Shown here: positions 15,366-21,879 of the stretch, piece by piece
Numbering within the stretch: position 1 is the first letter of the stretch
Layout: every line of letters starts with the position of its first letter
DNA from: JAGOTP01 sp964415465
GTDB taxonomy: Bacteria; Patescibacteriota; Patescibacteriia; 2-12-FULL-60-25
Direction: 5' to 3'
DNA length: 23,966 nucleotides
Assembly: GCA_964415465.1 (NCBI GenBank)
Contig: CAYQAL010000015.1
Coordinates: 1-23,966, forward strand
Translations under genes and position numbers: made by a program
The notes under the pieces: generated by a model
The model's database searches: none
What the model saw: the letters and a program-made list of their open reading frames with translations, nothing else
Told to the model about the DNA's origin: nothing

Positions 15366-16181
15366 CTACCAGCTCCCACTCGCGCCACCACCTCCGGAAC
15401 TACCGCCACTAAACGTATCGCTTGAGCCACTTGAACCGGAAGAATAGTCACTCGAAGAGGATGCACTAGACGAGCTGGAGGAATCAAAGAAGGTCGAGCT
15501 GCTAGATTCACCCCCTGAACCCCATCCGCCGCTTATTTTCTTCCCTTGTCTTTTTGCGATGAATAGTACAATTGGAATCGGAAGAAAGATGAGAAGGAGG
15601 GTAAATACGATCGTTCCAACCATTAAAAAGAGTTCTGAACGCCCACTTTCTACTGGTTCTGGGGACGTTGATTGGAACACTTGGTCTTTATTTTCAACAG
15701 CTGCAATAATTTCCCTGGTCATTTGCTGAATGGCTCCAGAATAGTCTTGCTGTTTTAAGCTTCCTGTTGCACCAGAAATGATGCGTGCACTTCGTGAATC
15801 TGTGAGAACCGATTCTAGACCGTACCCAACTTCAATGCGTAATGCACGGTCCGCAATAGCAAGCAACAACAGAACCCCATTATCTTGATCCCGACGCCCA
15901 ATTCCCCACTCTTCGAACAATTTCACTGCATATTGTTCAATTGACTCTTCAGCCGTGGAGGAAACGGTTACGATCGCAATTTCGTCACTTGTCTTAAGCC
16001 GGTGTTCGTGAACGAGATCGGATAATATCTTCTCTTGTTCCGTTGTTAGTACATCCGCAAAATCGTTCACGTACCCATTTGGAGTACCAGGAGATGTGTA
16101 GGCAAATGCCTGTACGCCAACGCCTAGACATCCGACAAGAAGCGTAAGACAAACTAGCCCGTGTCGGATGGAGCGATACAT
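15366..16181 (-). CDS. TPM-domain membrane protein (YgcG-like), paralogue 2
   Basis: A 271-residue envelope protein paired with LemA. Residues 1-25 form a signal peptide (hydrophobic run ending in VQAFA-YTSPG). The TPM domain (about 27-160) has VNDFADVLTTEQE, IAIVTVSSTAEESIEQYA, LFEEWGIGRRDQDNGVLLLLA and RIEVGYGLESVLTD. One strong membrane span lies at about 186-210. The tail (about 215-271) is a Ser-rich then Gly-rich low-complexity region ending in ASGSW, the same last residues as the other paralogue. The gene begins 12 bases after the lemA stop, so the two form an operon. The ATG at 16181 gives the signal peptide; an in-frame TTG lies three codons upstream. Function in the family is unsettled (phosphatase-like or envelope quality-control roles have been proposed). 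Confidence 0.9.
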   Translation of the reverse strand: MYRSIRHGLVCLTLLVGCLGVGVQAFAYTSPGTPNGYVNDFADVLTTEQEKILSDLVHEHRLKTSDEIAIVTVSSTAEESIEQYAVKLFEEWGIGRRDQDNGVLLLLAIADRALRIEVGYGLESVLTDSRSARIISGATGSLKQQDYSGAIQQMTREIIAAVENKDQVFQSTSPEPVESGRSELFLMVGTIVFTLLLIFLPIPIVLFIAKRQGKKISGGWGSGGESSSSTFFDSSSSSSASSSSDYSSGSSGSSDTFSGGSSGGGGASGSW

Positions 16182-16193
16182 ACGGAACAAACT

Positions 16194-16751
16194 CTAGAAC
16201 GAGACCTTTGGAGCCGTTTCTGCTCCCGCTTGAGCTTTTGTGTATTCAACCGGTTCGAAGTCACCGAACTTCGCAACAACCGAAGTTGGGAAGGTTTTTA
16301 CTTTCACATTATACCCTTGAACTTCTTCATTAAAGCGCTGACGCTCTACGGCAATCCGGTTTTCCGTTCCTTCGATTTGAGACATAAGCGTCGTAACCGT
16401 ATCGATCGACTTCAGCTGAGGATACTGTTCTATGACAACCAACAAACGAGCGATAGCACCGTTGAGCTCTTCAGCAGCGGCCGCCTTATCGCCAATCGTC
16501 TGCGCACCCGAGTAACGCGTACGGGCGTCAGCAATTGCCGTAAAGACGGCTGTCTCTTGCTGCATCGCGCCTTTCACCGACTCAACCAGGTTTGGAATCA
16601 GGTCAAAGCGGCGCTGATACTGAGACTCCACTTGAGCCCATTTCCCCGAAACGGCCTCGCGACTCGCGACAAGCGAGTTGTAGGTCGATAATCCCATTCC
16701 ACCCAACCCCAACAAAATAACGACAACAATCACGAGAATGGCAGTTTTCAT
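16194..16751 (-). CDS. lemA: LemA family protein
   Basis: A 185-residue protein with an N-terminal membrane span (about residues 4-22) and the coiled-coil LemA domain. YNSLVASREAVSGKWAQVES, QRRFDLIPNLVESVKGAMQQE and RLLVVIEQYPQLKS are diagnostic, and ENRIAVERQRFNEEVQGYNV followed by FPTSVVAKFGDFEPVEY closes the domain. LemA proteins sit in the cytoplasmic membrane with the helical domain outside; they are often encoded beside TPM proteins, as here. It is the first gene of the LemA-TPM operon with an extended -10 (TGCTATACT) ending 10 bases upstream of the ATG. The predicted leader is about 4 bases with no SD. Confidence 0.96.
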   Translation of the reverse strand: MKTAILVIVVVILLGLGGMGLSTYNSLVASREAVSGKWAQVESQYQRRFDLIPNLVESVKGAMQQETAVFTAIADARTRYSGAQTIGDKAAAAEELNGAIARLLVVIEQYPQLKSIDTVTTLMSQIEGTENRIAVERQRFNEEVQGYNVKVKTFPTSVVAKFGDFEPVEYTKAQAGAETAPKVSF

Positions 16752-16761
16752 AGATGAAGAC

Positions 16762-16770
16762 AGTATAGCA
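16762..16770 (-). promoter_or_regulatory. Extended -10 promoter of the LemA-TPM operon
   Basis: TGCTATACT on the minus strand (16770-16762), identical to the element before the sigma-factor operon. It fits in the 22-base gap between the FolC stop and the LemA start, so the mRNA leader would be only about 4 bases. Confidence 0.6.
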
Positions 16771-16773
16771 TTG

Positions 16774-18108
16774 TTAGCCCTCCTGCTTTAACAACTTGGT
16801 ACGCGCGTCGGCCACAAAGTGAAATGAGCCCGTTAGGACAATGAGCTTTTCGGGAAGCGTTTCGATCCAAGCCAGCACCTCTGGCCATTCGTTTAGAATG
16901 ATCGGAACGATCTTTGTAGCAACTTTTTTCACAATACATTCTGCCGCTTCAATCGGGTTCAAAAAGCGAAATTGATACGCCTCTTCACCTGCAACGAAGT
17001 CTATACAGGCGACCTTGCTTGCAGAAGGAAGAAGTGGCGCTGCCGTTCCGGCTACATCCGTCCCTGGATTAAACGCATACGCAACAGCATAGAGCTGATC
17101 TGGAAATACCTCTTTCATCGCATCTGCCAACCCCTGCATTTTTTGCGGATTATGAGCCGCATCCAAAATGAGTTGTTTATTTTTCCAGTGTATGATTTCA
17201 AAACGCAATGGAAGGCGTGCGCAAGATACCGCCTCCCGAACAAGCGGCAAACGATACATCCACCCATCGCGCGTCGCGATCTCCCGGCAGACGACTTGTG
17301 CCAGTTCAGCATTTTCTCGAAGGTATGGAACAAGCATTTTCTCACTAAACGTCACTACTTGAGAGCTGTACTCACTATCTTCCACACACGTGATTTTTTC
17401 TGCACCCGCTTCCGCGGCGGTCGCCGCTAACGTCTTTGCCTTAATAAGCGACTGCCGCCCAATCACGACCCAATTTCCTGGATGCACGATCCCAAGCTTT
17501 TGATGGGCAATTTTCTCAATGGTCTGACCTAACGTTTTTACATGGTCCAAACCGAGCTTCGTGATCACACAAACCTTATCCGAGCGAGTCGCAACATTTG
17601 AAGAGTCAAAGCGCCCACCAATACCCGTCTCGATCACCGCGTAGTCCACCCGCTCTTGCGCAAAGAGAAGAAATGTCATACCACGTAAGAGCTCGCCATA
17701 GCCCGGCAACGATCCACCTTTTTTCTGCCACCGGCCCAGAACAGCCGTTACTTCATTCAATAATCGAACTGCCCGCTCCTCAGAAACAAGTTCTCCGTTC
17801 AGCTGAAAACGTTCACGCACATCCATTGCGTGCGGCGAAAGGCAGAGTCCCGTTTTGAACTCATGCGCACGAAGAAACGCGTCAATATACGTACAGGTCG
17901 ACCCTTTCCCGGTTGTGCCTGCAACATGAATGACGCGAAGCTTGTCCTGCGGATCTCCTAGCTCAGCAAAAAATGCCTTTGTCCGAGCTAACCGCTCAAC
18001 CTGCGTGGGACGCTCATCAGAACCCGAACGAGACGTACGAGCGTACCGACCCAAACATTGCAGGCCTTCGGCCCAGCTTGTGACAGGCAACAGTTCCTCA
18101 TTAATCAT
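16774..18108 (-). CDS. folC: FolC-type Mur ligase (folylpolyglutamate/dihydrofolate synthase family)
   Basis: A 444-residue ATP-dependent ligase. The P-loop AGTTGKGST (residues 63-71) is the FolC version of the Mur-ligase motif. The LSPHAMDVRERFQLNG segment (90-105) matches the folate-binding loop. Glu160 in VIETGIGGRFDSSN and His189 in LGLDHVKTLG are the magnesium and domain motifs. LILDAAHNPQKM in the C-terminal half is the glutamate-ligase domain signature. FolC adds glutamate to dihydropteroate and to folates; no other folate gene is in the window, so whether it makes folate here or polyglutamylates scavenged folate cannot be told. The ATG at 18108 is preceded by GGGAG at a short spacing, one of the few SD-like sites on this strand. 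It ends 22 bases before lemA and begins just after a terminator. Confidence 0.9.
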   Translation of the reverse strand: MINEELLPVTSWAEGLQCLGRYARTSRSGSDERPTQVERLARTKAFFAELGDPQDKLRVIHVAGTTGKGSTCTYIDAFLRAHEFKTGLCLSPHAMDVRERFQLNGELVSEERAVRLLNEVTAVLGRWQKKGGSLPGYGELLRGMTFLLFAQERVDYAVIETGIGGRFDSSNVATRSDKVCVITKLGLDHVKTLGQTIEKIAHQKLGIVHPGNWVVIGRQSLIKAKTLAATAAEAGAEKITCVEDSEYSSQVVTFSEKMLVPYLRENAELAQVVCREIATRDGWMYRLPLVREAVSCARLPLRFEIIHWKNKQLILDAAHNPQKMQGLADAMKEVFPDQLYAVAYAFNPGTDVAGTAAPLLPSASKVACIDFVAGEEAYQFRFLNPIEAAECIVKKVATKIVPIILNEWPEVLAWIETLPEKLIVLTGSFHFVADARTKLLKQEG

Positions 18109-18136
18109 GCGCTCCCGAGCCTACACGTCTCACACG

Positions 18137-18172
18137 AAAAATCCCACTCCTCTCAAGAGGAATGGGATTTTT
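18137..18172. terminator. Bidirectional rho-independent terminator
   Basis: ATCCCA (18141-18146) pairs with TGGGAT (18163-18168), continued by TCCTC/GAGGA after one mismatch, loop TCAA; A- and T-runs flank it on both sides. On the minus strand it ends the DedA/Pro-rich transcript before folC. Confidence 0.88.
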
Positions 18173-18185
18173 AGACTCACCCGAC

Positions 18186-18320
18186 CTACGCCGTTGGTGG
18201 GATTGGAGGCTGAGGCGCTGGAGATGGGTTTGGCAGGCCTTCACCTGGAGGAGCCTGTGGCGCTGGGGGCGTTGGAGGTTGTGGCGGAAGAGGTTGTGGC
18301 GGATTTTGGAAGCGGATCAT
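18186..18320 (-). CDS. Small proline-rich ORF (44 aa), hypothetical
   Basis: An ORF with ATG at 18320 and TAG at 18186-18188, lying between DedA and a terminator. Of its 44 residues 20 are proline, arranged as PPQP-, PPTP- and PAPQ-type steps, with Gln and Ala between them. No SD is obvious; a short leader follows the DedA stop by 48 bases. Such a sequence would be an extended, unfolded peptide. Support is its position in an otherwise empty gap, an exact fit between DedA and the terminator and the absence of any competing feature. Against it, Pro-rich reading frames arise easily from GGTGG-like repeats on the other strand. Confidence 0.4.
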   Translation of the reverse strand: MIRFQNPPQPLPPQPPTPPAPQAPPGEGLPNPSPAPQPPIPPTA

Positions 18321-18368
18321 AGTTGTTTGTGAGAGTTACGTGAGTAAGCTTAGTTACTGTAATCCGGC

Positions 18369-19010
18369 CTAGGTATTCCGTCGAGTTTGTAGCCGCTCCC
18401 AAGCCATCGGCAAAAGCGAGACCCCAACGATCGCCAAGACCACGAGACTAAAGTGATGTTGGATAAATGAAATACTTCCCAGAAAATACCCGGCCAACGT
18501 CAGCAATCCAACCCAAGCCACCCCTCCAATGAGGTTGTAGCGGAGAAACGTTTTGTAAGGCATTTCCCCCACCCCTGCCACAAAAGGAGCCAGCGTACGC
18601 ACAATTGGGACAAAGCGAGCCAGGACAATCGTGCGCGCGCCATGTTTCCGATAAAACGCCTGGGTCTTTTCGAGGTACTCCGGTTTTAGAACTTTCCCTT
18701 GAAAACGGCGATAGACCTTGAGGCCGTACTTGCGACCAATCCAATAGTTAAACGTATCCCCCAAGATGGCAGCCATTATGAGGAGTGGAAGAACCACCCA
18801 TAGAGACAGTGCACCGATCCCTGCAAACGTACCCGCCGCAAACAACAACGAATCACCCGGTAAAAAGGGCGTGACCACCAAGCCTGTTTCTAGAAAAACG
18901 ATCAGAGCAAGTAACGCGTAGGTCCACTCGCCCTGGCTCGCGATGACAGCTCCCAGACTTTGGTCGAGGTGGAGAAACCAGGTAAGGATCGTTGAGAAAG
19001 CGGACTGCAT
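18369..19010 (-). CDS. DedA family membrane protein
   Basis: A 213-residue integral membrane protein of the DedA/SNARE-associated (VTT) family, thought to move lipids (undecaprenyl phosphate or phospholipids) across the membrane. Motifs: LETGLVVTPFLPGDSLLFAAG in the first half, GDTFNYWIGRKYGLKVYRRF in the middle, and ARFVPIVRTLAPFVAGVGEM with the two conserved Arg residues after the reentrant region. Several hydrophobic spans follow; WVGLLTLAGYFLGS is the last conserved one. It reads divergently from ruvB, with overlapping promoter elements in the 90-base gap. A GGAAA-like weak SD precedes the ATG at 19010. Confidence 0.95.
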   Translation of the reverse strand: MQSAFSTILTWFLHLDQSLGAVIASQGEWTYALLALIVFLETGLVVTPFLPGDSLLFAAGTFAGIGALSLWVVLPLLIMAAILGDTFNYWIGRKYGLKVYRRFQGKVLKPEYLEKTQAFYRKHGARTIVLARFVPIVRTLAPFVAGVGEMPYKTFLRYNLIGGVAWVGLLTLAGYFLGSISFIQHHFSLVVLAIVGVSLLPMAWERLQTRRNT

Positions 19011-19055
19011 AGCGTTTCCAGGGTACCTACTTCTTCAGGGTTTTCCAAATCTTTC

Positions 19056-19061
19056 ACTATA
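19056..19061 (-). promoter_or_regulatory. Candidate -10 of the DedA gene
   Basis: TATAGT on the minus strand. A predicted start near 19050 gives a leader of about 40 bases. The upstream bases overlap the ruvB -35, so the two divergent genes may compete for polymerase. Confidence 0.35.
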
Positions 19062-19065
19062 CGCG

Positions 19066-19094
19066 TTGACGAACATAAATCGAACAGGTGTACT
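19066..19094 (+). promoter_or_regulatory. Candidate ruvB promoter
   Basis: TTGACG (19066-19071), 17-base spacer, TGTACT (19089-19094). The predicted start is at or next to the A of the ruvB ATG at 19101, so the mRNA would be leaderless. An alternative -10 (TACTAG at 19091) has a 19-base spacer. Confidence 0.45.
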
Positions 19095-19100
19095 AGTGCC

Positions 19101-20150
19101 ATGGATTCGTTTCTTCCTGATGATCTTTCCTTTGCTGAACGGCTGGTTGCGCCAGAAGTCAGCGAAACCGAGCGCGGATTCGATCTCGCGCTTCGTCCAA
19201 CGTCCCTTCAAGACTTCATTGGTCAAACCAAAGTGAAGGAAAATTTGCGCATTTTTCTTGAAGCCGCGAAGAAACGTGGAGAACCAGCGGAGCACATTCT
19301 CTTTTATGGTCCGCCTGGTCTTGGAAAGACTTCACTCGCCCATGTCATCAGCAAGGAAATGGGAGCGAACATCAAAGTGACGAGCGGTCCAGCACTGGAG
19401 CGCGTCGGCGACCTTGCCGCCATTCTCACCAACCTCGAACAAGGCGATATTCTCTTCATCGATGAAATCCATCGCATGAACCGCTCGATCGAAGAGGTGC
19501 TGTATCCAGCCATGGAAGACTACGCCCTCGACATCGTCATCGGAAAAGGACCAACGGCTCGCACGCTGCGTCTCGATTTGAAACGATTTACGATTATTGG
19601 AGCGACAACACGTCTCTCGCTTTTGTCCGCGCCGCTCCGTGATCGCTTTGGCGTAACCTATCACCTCGACTTCTATCAACCAGACGAAATGGAGGCTATT
19701 TTGCGTCGGAGCGCAGACCTATTGAGCATTCCTCATGAACCAGACGCGTTGCGCGCCATCGCTCTTCGCTCGCGCCGTACACCGCGTATTGGAAACCGCC
19801 TCCTCAAGCGCGTACGTGACTTTGCCCAGGTAAAAGCCGACGGAACACTGGTAAAAACGCTCGCCCACGAAGCACTTGAATCGCTCGAAATCGATACGCG
19901 CGGCCTCGATGAAGCCGATCGTCGTGCGCTTCGAGCTCTGATCGAAAAGTTCAAAGGCGGCCCAGTTGGGCTCGCTTCCATCGCCGCCACCATTGCCGAA
20001 GAAATCGAAACCGTCGAAGAAGTGATCGAGCCGTTCTTACTCCAAGAAGGGTTTATCGCCCGAACACCGCGGGGACGGGTTGCGACCGATCTTGCCTACC
20101 AGCATTTAGGGATGTCCGTTCCAATGCCGAATCAATTGAATATTCTGTAA
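19101..20150 (+). CDS. ruvB: Holliday junction branch migration helicase subunit RuvB
   Basis: A 349-residue AAA+ motor that, as a hexamer with RuvA, drives branch migration of Holliday junctions during recombination repair. RPTSLQDFIGQTKVKENL opens the family pattern. Walker A is YGPPGLGKTS (69-78), Walker B ILFIDEIHR (117-125), sensor 1 IIGATTRL (165-172), and the arginine finger lies in PLRDRFG (178-184). RTPRIGNRLLKRVRDFA is the sensor 2 region, and the winged helix ends with EGFIARTPRGRVAT. Full length compared with typical RuvB (about 330-350). The ATG at 19101 is the only sensible start and has no SD. ruvA and ruvC are not in the window. It is followed by two membrane-protein genes with their own promoter. 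Confidence 0.98.
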   Translation: MDSFLPDDLSFAERLVAPEVSETERGFDLALRPTSLQDFIGQTKVKENLRIFLEAAKKRGEPAEHILFYGPPGLGKTSLAHVISKEMGANIKVTSGPALERVGDLAAILTNLEQGDILFIDEIHRMNRSIEEVLYPAMEDYALDIVIGKGPTARTLRLDLKRFTIIGATTRLSLLSAPLRDRFGVTYHLDFYQPDEMEAILRRSADLLSIPHEPDALRAIALRSRRTPRIGNRLLKRVRDFAQVKADGTLVKTLAHEALESLEIDTRGLDEADRRALRALIEKFKGGPVGLASIAATIAEEIETVEEVIEPFLLQEGFIARTPRGRVATDLAYQHLGMSVPMPNQLNIL

Positions 20151-20167
20151 GACCTTCCGCTCGTGAG

Positions 20168-20196
20168 TGGTCAGACAACTTCGTTTCCCGTATGAT
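20168..20196 (+). promoter_or_regulatory. Candidate promoter of the two membrane-protein genes
   Basis: TGGTCA (20168-20173), 17-base spacer, TATGAT (20191-20196, 5 of 6). The ATG at 20203 is 6 bases downstream, so the transcript would be leaderless. Confidence 0.55.
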
Positions 20197-20202
20197 ACGA
20201 GC

Positions 20203-20433
20203 ATGTTTCCTCTTCTTTGGATCTTCTTTGCTTGGATCATCCTGGTTGGGATTTTTTGCTTAGCGTCGCTTATAACACTCGCGACAACGCTTCGCTACGG
20301 CCTCTCCTGCAGTTGGACGTACTTAGTTGCCGGGGCGTTTCTGACCGTATCGGTTGGCGTCATTGTTCTCACCCTTGGCTACGCCGCGAGCATCGATCTT
20401 CGCCAAGGCTTTGCCGTCTTCTCTTCTTTCTAA
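20203..20433 (+). CDS. Small two-span membrane protein, hypothetical
   Basis: A 76-residue protein consisting almost wholly of two hydrophobic segments (about 5-28 and 38-62) joined by a short loop with Arg and Cys, ending in a short polar tail. I do not recognise a family. It is the first gene of a unit with the bPH2-domain membrane protein, which starts 5 bases after its stop, so it may be a partner of that protein. The ATG at 20203 matches a leaderless promoter exactly; a longer reading from 20167 would start inside the promoter. Confidence 0.7.
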   Translation: MFPLLWIFFAWIILVGIFCLASLITLATTLRYGLSCSWTYLVAGAFLTVSVGVIVLTLGYAASIDLRQGFAVFSSF

Positions 20434-20438
20434 CGGCT

Positions 20439-21062
20439 ATGCTTGATCTCAAAAACCTTCCCAACGCCATTCCCGACGAAAAACTCGTCTACTTTTTGCG
20501 TCGTCACCCGATTACGCTTCTCAGCGTCCTTTTCGGCTACCTTTTATTGATCGCCTCTCCCTTCTTAGTTCTCTGGTATCTCAGATCAACCCAACTAGAA
20601 TTTTTAGCAGACGTTCGCTTTCAAGCTATTTTGATCTTTGGCGGATCGATCTTTTTCTTATTTGCTTGGCTCTTCCTATTCCAACTCTTTCTCGATTACT
20701 ACCTGGATAGCTGGATTGTCACGAATCGCCGCATCTTGAACATCGAGCAGAATGGCCTGTTTGGACGAACTGTTTCTGAGCTTCGTCTCTATCGCATCCA
20801 AGATGTGACAGCGATAGTCAATGGATTCACGAAAACCATGTTCAATTTCGGAGAGGTGGAAATCCAAACCGCTGGAGAACGTGAACGATTCATGTTTGAA
20901 GAGATTCCAAATCCAAATGAAGTAGCGAAAACGATTCTTGAACTTTCCGAAACCGATCGAACCGACCATATTGAAGAGGAAAAACTGGAAGAGTTTGGCG
21001 CGAGCAGTAAACCTCCAAAAGAAGAAAAGGCGGAAGTAAAACAGGTCGGACGAGCAAAATAA
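20439..21062 (+). CDS. bPH2-domain (bacterial PH-like) membrane protein
   Basis: A 207-residue membrane protein. Two membrane spans (about 26-48 and 63-85) lead directly into a bacterial pleckstrin-like domain (bPH2, about 88-165) with the pattern YLDSWIVTNRRILNIEQNGLFGRTVSELRLYRIQDVT, given here in two parts: SWIVTNRRILNIEQNGL and SELRLYRIQDVT. FNFGEVEIQTAGERERFMFEEI completes it in the usual way. The tail (165-207) is acidic then Lys-rich and probably flexible. Such proteins resemble YdbT/YvbH-type membrane proteins of unknown function. The ATG at 20439 is 5 bases after the upstream stop. A frame-shared reading from 20217 runs through the previous gene in another frame and is not used. Confidence 0.88.
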   Translation: MLDLKNLPNAIPDEKLVYFLRRHPITLLSVLFGYLLLIASPFLVLWYLRSTQLEFLADVRFQAILIFGGSIFFLFAWLFLFQLFLDYYLDSWIVTNRRILNIEQNGLFGRTVSELRLYRIQDVTAIVNGFTKTMFNFGEVEIQTAGERERFMFEEIPNPNEVAKTILELSETDRTDHIEEEKLEEFGASSKPPKEEKAEVKQVGRAK

Positions 21063-21069
21063 CCCGTAC

Positions 21070-21118
21070 AAAAAGAACGACGGCCGAGGGTGAGCCACCC
21101 CGGCCGTACTTTCGTTCC
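21070..21118 (-). terminator. Terminator hairpin of the small-lipoprotein operon
   Basis: ACGGCCG (21080-21086) and GGGTG (21088-21092) pair with CACCC (21096-21100) and CGGCCGT (21101-21107), with one bulged A and a 3-base loop; GAACG/CGTTC extends it. On the minus strand TTTTTG follows, so it terminates the lipoprotein genes; the plus side lacks a U-run but the hairpin follows the bPH2 gene. Confidence 0.8.
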
Positions 21119-21134
21119 TCCTATTGCGCCGATC

Positions 21135-21287
21135 TTAGTCGTCGGCGGTGTCACCCCCTTCTGAGGCGTCCGCATCAGCCGCGTCAACCGCGGCGTCCGC
21201 GAGACGCAAAGTCCCGAGAACCAAGTCGACTCGGCAGCCGAGGGCGAACACGCCCACGACCGCCACCAGTAGCACCTTCTTCAACAC
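21135..21287 (-). CDS. Small acidic lipoprotein, second in tandem
   Basis: A 50-residue protein starting with GTG at 21287. The start is fixed by the SD AGGAGGTGATC directly upstream. A basic start (LKK) and hydrophobic core lead to the lipobox FALGC, so Cys17 should be lipidated. The mature part is about 34 residues and ends in an Ala/Asp-rich tail (DAAVDAADADASEGG). It follows the other small lipoprotein on the same strand by 16 bases and resembles it in layout, so the two look like a tandem pair. Function unknown. Its G+C-rich codon use differs from flanking genes. Confidence 0.65.
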   Translation of the reverse strand: MLKKVLLVAVVGVFALGCRVDLVLGTLRLADAAVDAADADASEGGDTADD

Positions 21288-21298
21288 GATCACCTCCT
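21288..21298 (-). promoter_or_regulatory. Unusually complete Shine-Dalgarno site
   Basis: AGGAGGTGATC on the minus strand is an 11-base complement of the conserved 3' tail of bacterial 16S rRNA (GATCACCTCCT). It lies directly before the GTG at 21287 and decides that start. No other gene in the window except its two neighbours has a comparable SD. Confidence 0.75.
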
Positions 21299-21303
21299 GG
21301 GTC

Positions 21304-21477
21304 TCAGTCGCCATCCGTGGCCGCATCCACAGCCGCCTCATCGTCACCGGCGTCAGACACGTCCGCGTCGGTGGAAGGTACGTCCTCGTAGATGATCCCG
21401 ACGACATACGTCCTCCAACACCCTGACATGAGCGCCCCGAGGAGCACCCACATCACCAACACTGCCTTCATTCTCAT
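21304..21477 (-). CDS. Small acidic lipoprotein, first in tandem
   Basis: A 57-residue protein with ATG at 21477, preceded by AGGAGG at 8 bases. The signal MRMKAVLVMWVLLGALMSGC ends in a lipobox-like Met-Ser-Gly-Cys, placing the lipid on Cys20. The mature part (about 37 residues) starts with an aromatic/hydrophobic stretch (WRTYVVGIIYEDV) and ends in a strongly acidic Asp/Ala tail (DADVSDAGDDEAAVDAATDGD, quoted in full only here in pieces: DADVSDAGDDEA then AVDAATDGD). Promoter TTGCTT-N17-TATGAT lies upstream. Function unknown; acidic tail and paired arrangement with the next lipoprotein suggest a surface or binding role. Confidence 0.65.
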   Translation of the reverse strand: MRMKAVLVMWVLLGALMSGCWRTYVVGIIYEDVPSTDADVSDAGDDEAAVDAATDGD

Positions 21478-21531
21478 GTCTTGCCCCTCCTGGGCACTCG
21501 CCGCGCTTACGGAATATGCGGCGAACAAAGA

Positions 21532-21560
21532 ATCATAGTAAAAAGGCTAAAATAAAGCAA
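21532..21560 (-). promoter_or_regulatory. Promoter of the small-lipoprotein operon
   Basis: TTGCTT (21560-21555), 17-base spacer, TATGAT (21537-21532) on the minus strand; predicted leader of about 50 bases containing the short hairpin GCCGC/GCGGC before the SD. It is one of the best -35/-10 matches in the window and is divergent from the promoter at 21578-21604. Confidence 0.6.
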
Positions 21561-21577
21561 ATTTTAGATCTAAACAC

Positions 21578-21604
21578 TCGACAAAGAGCAGCTTTTGTGA
21601 TAAT
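21578..21604 (+). promoter_or_regulatory. Extended -10 promoter of the small membrane protein at 21664
   Basis: TCGACA (21578-21583), 15-base spacer, and GATAAT (21599-21604) preceded by TGT, an extended -10. Predicted start near 21611, just where the leader hairpin begins. Confidence 0.5.
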
Positions 21605-21611
21605 GTTTTTT

Positions 21612-21658
21612 GTTTCCCGGTTATCTAACCCCTCTCTCCTCTTCCCGGGAAACGGAGG
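21612..21658 (+). promoter_or_regulatory. Leader hairpin abutting the SD of the small membrane protein
   Basis: GTTTCCCGG (21612-21620) pairs perfectly with CCGGGAAAC (21645-21653); loop of 24 pyrimidine-rich bases; the SD GGAGG (21654-21658) follows with no gap. The loop contains CTCCT-like runs that could pair with the SD in an alternative fold. It may be a translation-control leader or a simple stabilising stem. Confidence 0.5.
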
Positions 21659-21663
21659 CCCTC

Positions 21664-21804
21664 ATGACAGAGCGATACGACACGACCCATATCGAGAGTG
21701 ACCACGAGGTCCCGGCACAGTTCAACTGGCCGCTCGTGATCACCCTGGCTGCCCTGGCGGGCTTCTGGTGTCTCGTGGGCGTGCTCGTCCACCGGGCGTG
21801 CTAG
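21664..21804 (+). CDS. Small single-span membrane protein (46 aa), hypothetical
   Basis: A 46-residue protein with ATG at 21664, 5 bases after the SD GGAGG. The N-terminal half is charged (MTERYDTTHIESDHEVPAQF) and the C-terminal half is one membrane span (about 22-43) ending in HRAC. With an acidic N-terminus and Arg/His at the C-terminal end, topology is uncertain. It reads divergently from the two lipoproteins and is followed by a strong terminator, so it forms its own transcript. I do not recognise a family. Strong promoter, SD and terminator make a real gene likely despite its size. Confidence 0.6.
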   Translation: MTERYDTTHIESDHEVPAQFNWPLVITLAALAGFWCLVGVLVHRAC

Positions 21805-21818
21805 TCCACGCTCAACCA

Positions 21819-21879
21819 GGCGGCCCCCGCGCCCCCGAGCATACGGTATCCACTCCGCAGCTCGGGGGCATCGCCTTTT
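21819..21879 (+). terminator. Strong rho-independent terminator
   Basis: GCCCCCGAGC (21831-21840) pairs perfectly with GCTCGGGGGC (21860-21869), and GGCG (21819-21822) with CGCC (21872-21875), followed by TTTT. It closes the small-membrane-protein transcript before the nrdA regulatory region. Confidence 0.75.

Noticed and set aside
17930..18322. Plus-strand ORF of 130 codons over the folC start and DedA gap
   Set aside because: It runs antisense through folC and across a terminator; no start signal or domain.
20217..20438. N-terminal extension of the bPH2 protein
   Set aside because: This in-frame stretch is an alternate-frame shadow of the preceding small membrane protein; the ATG at 20439 gives a family-typical start.
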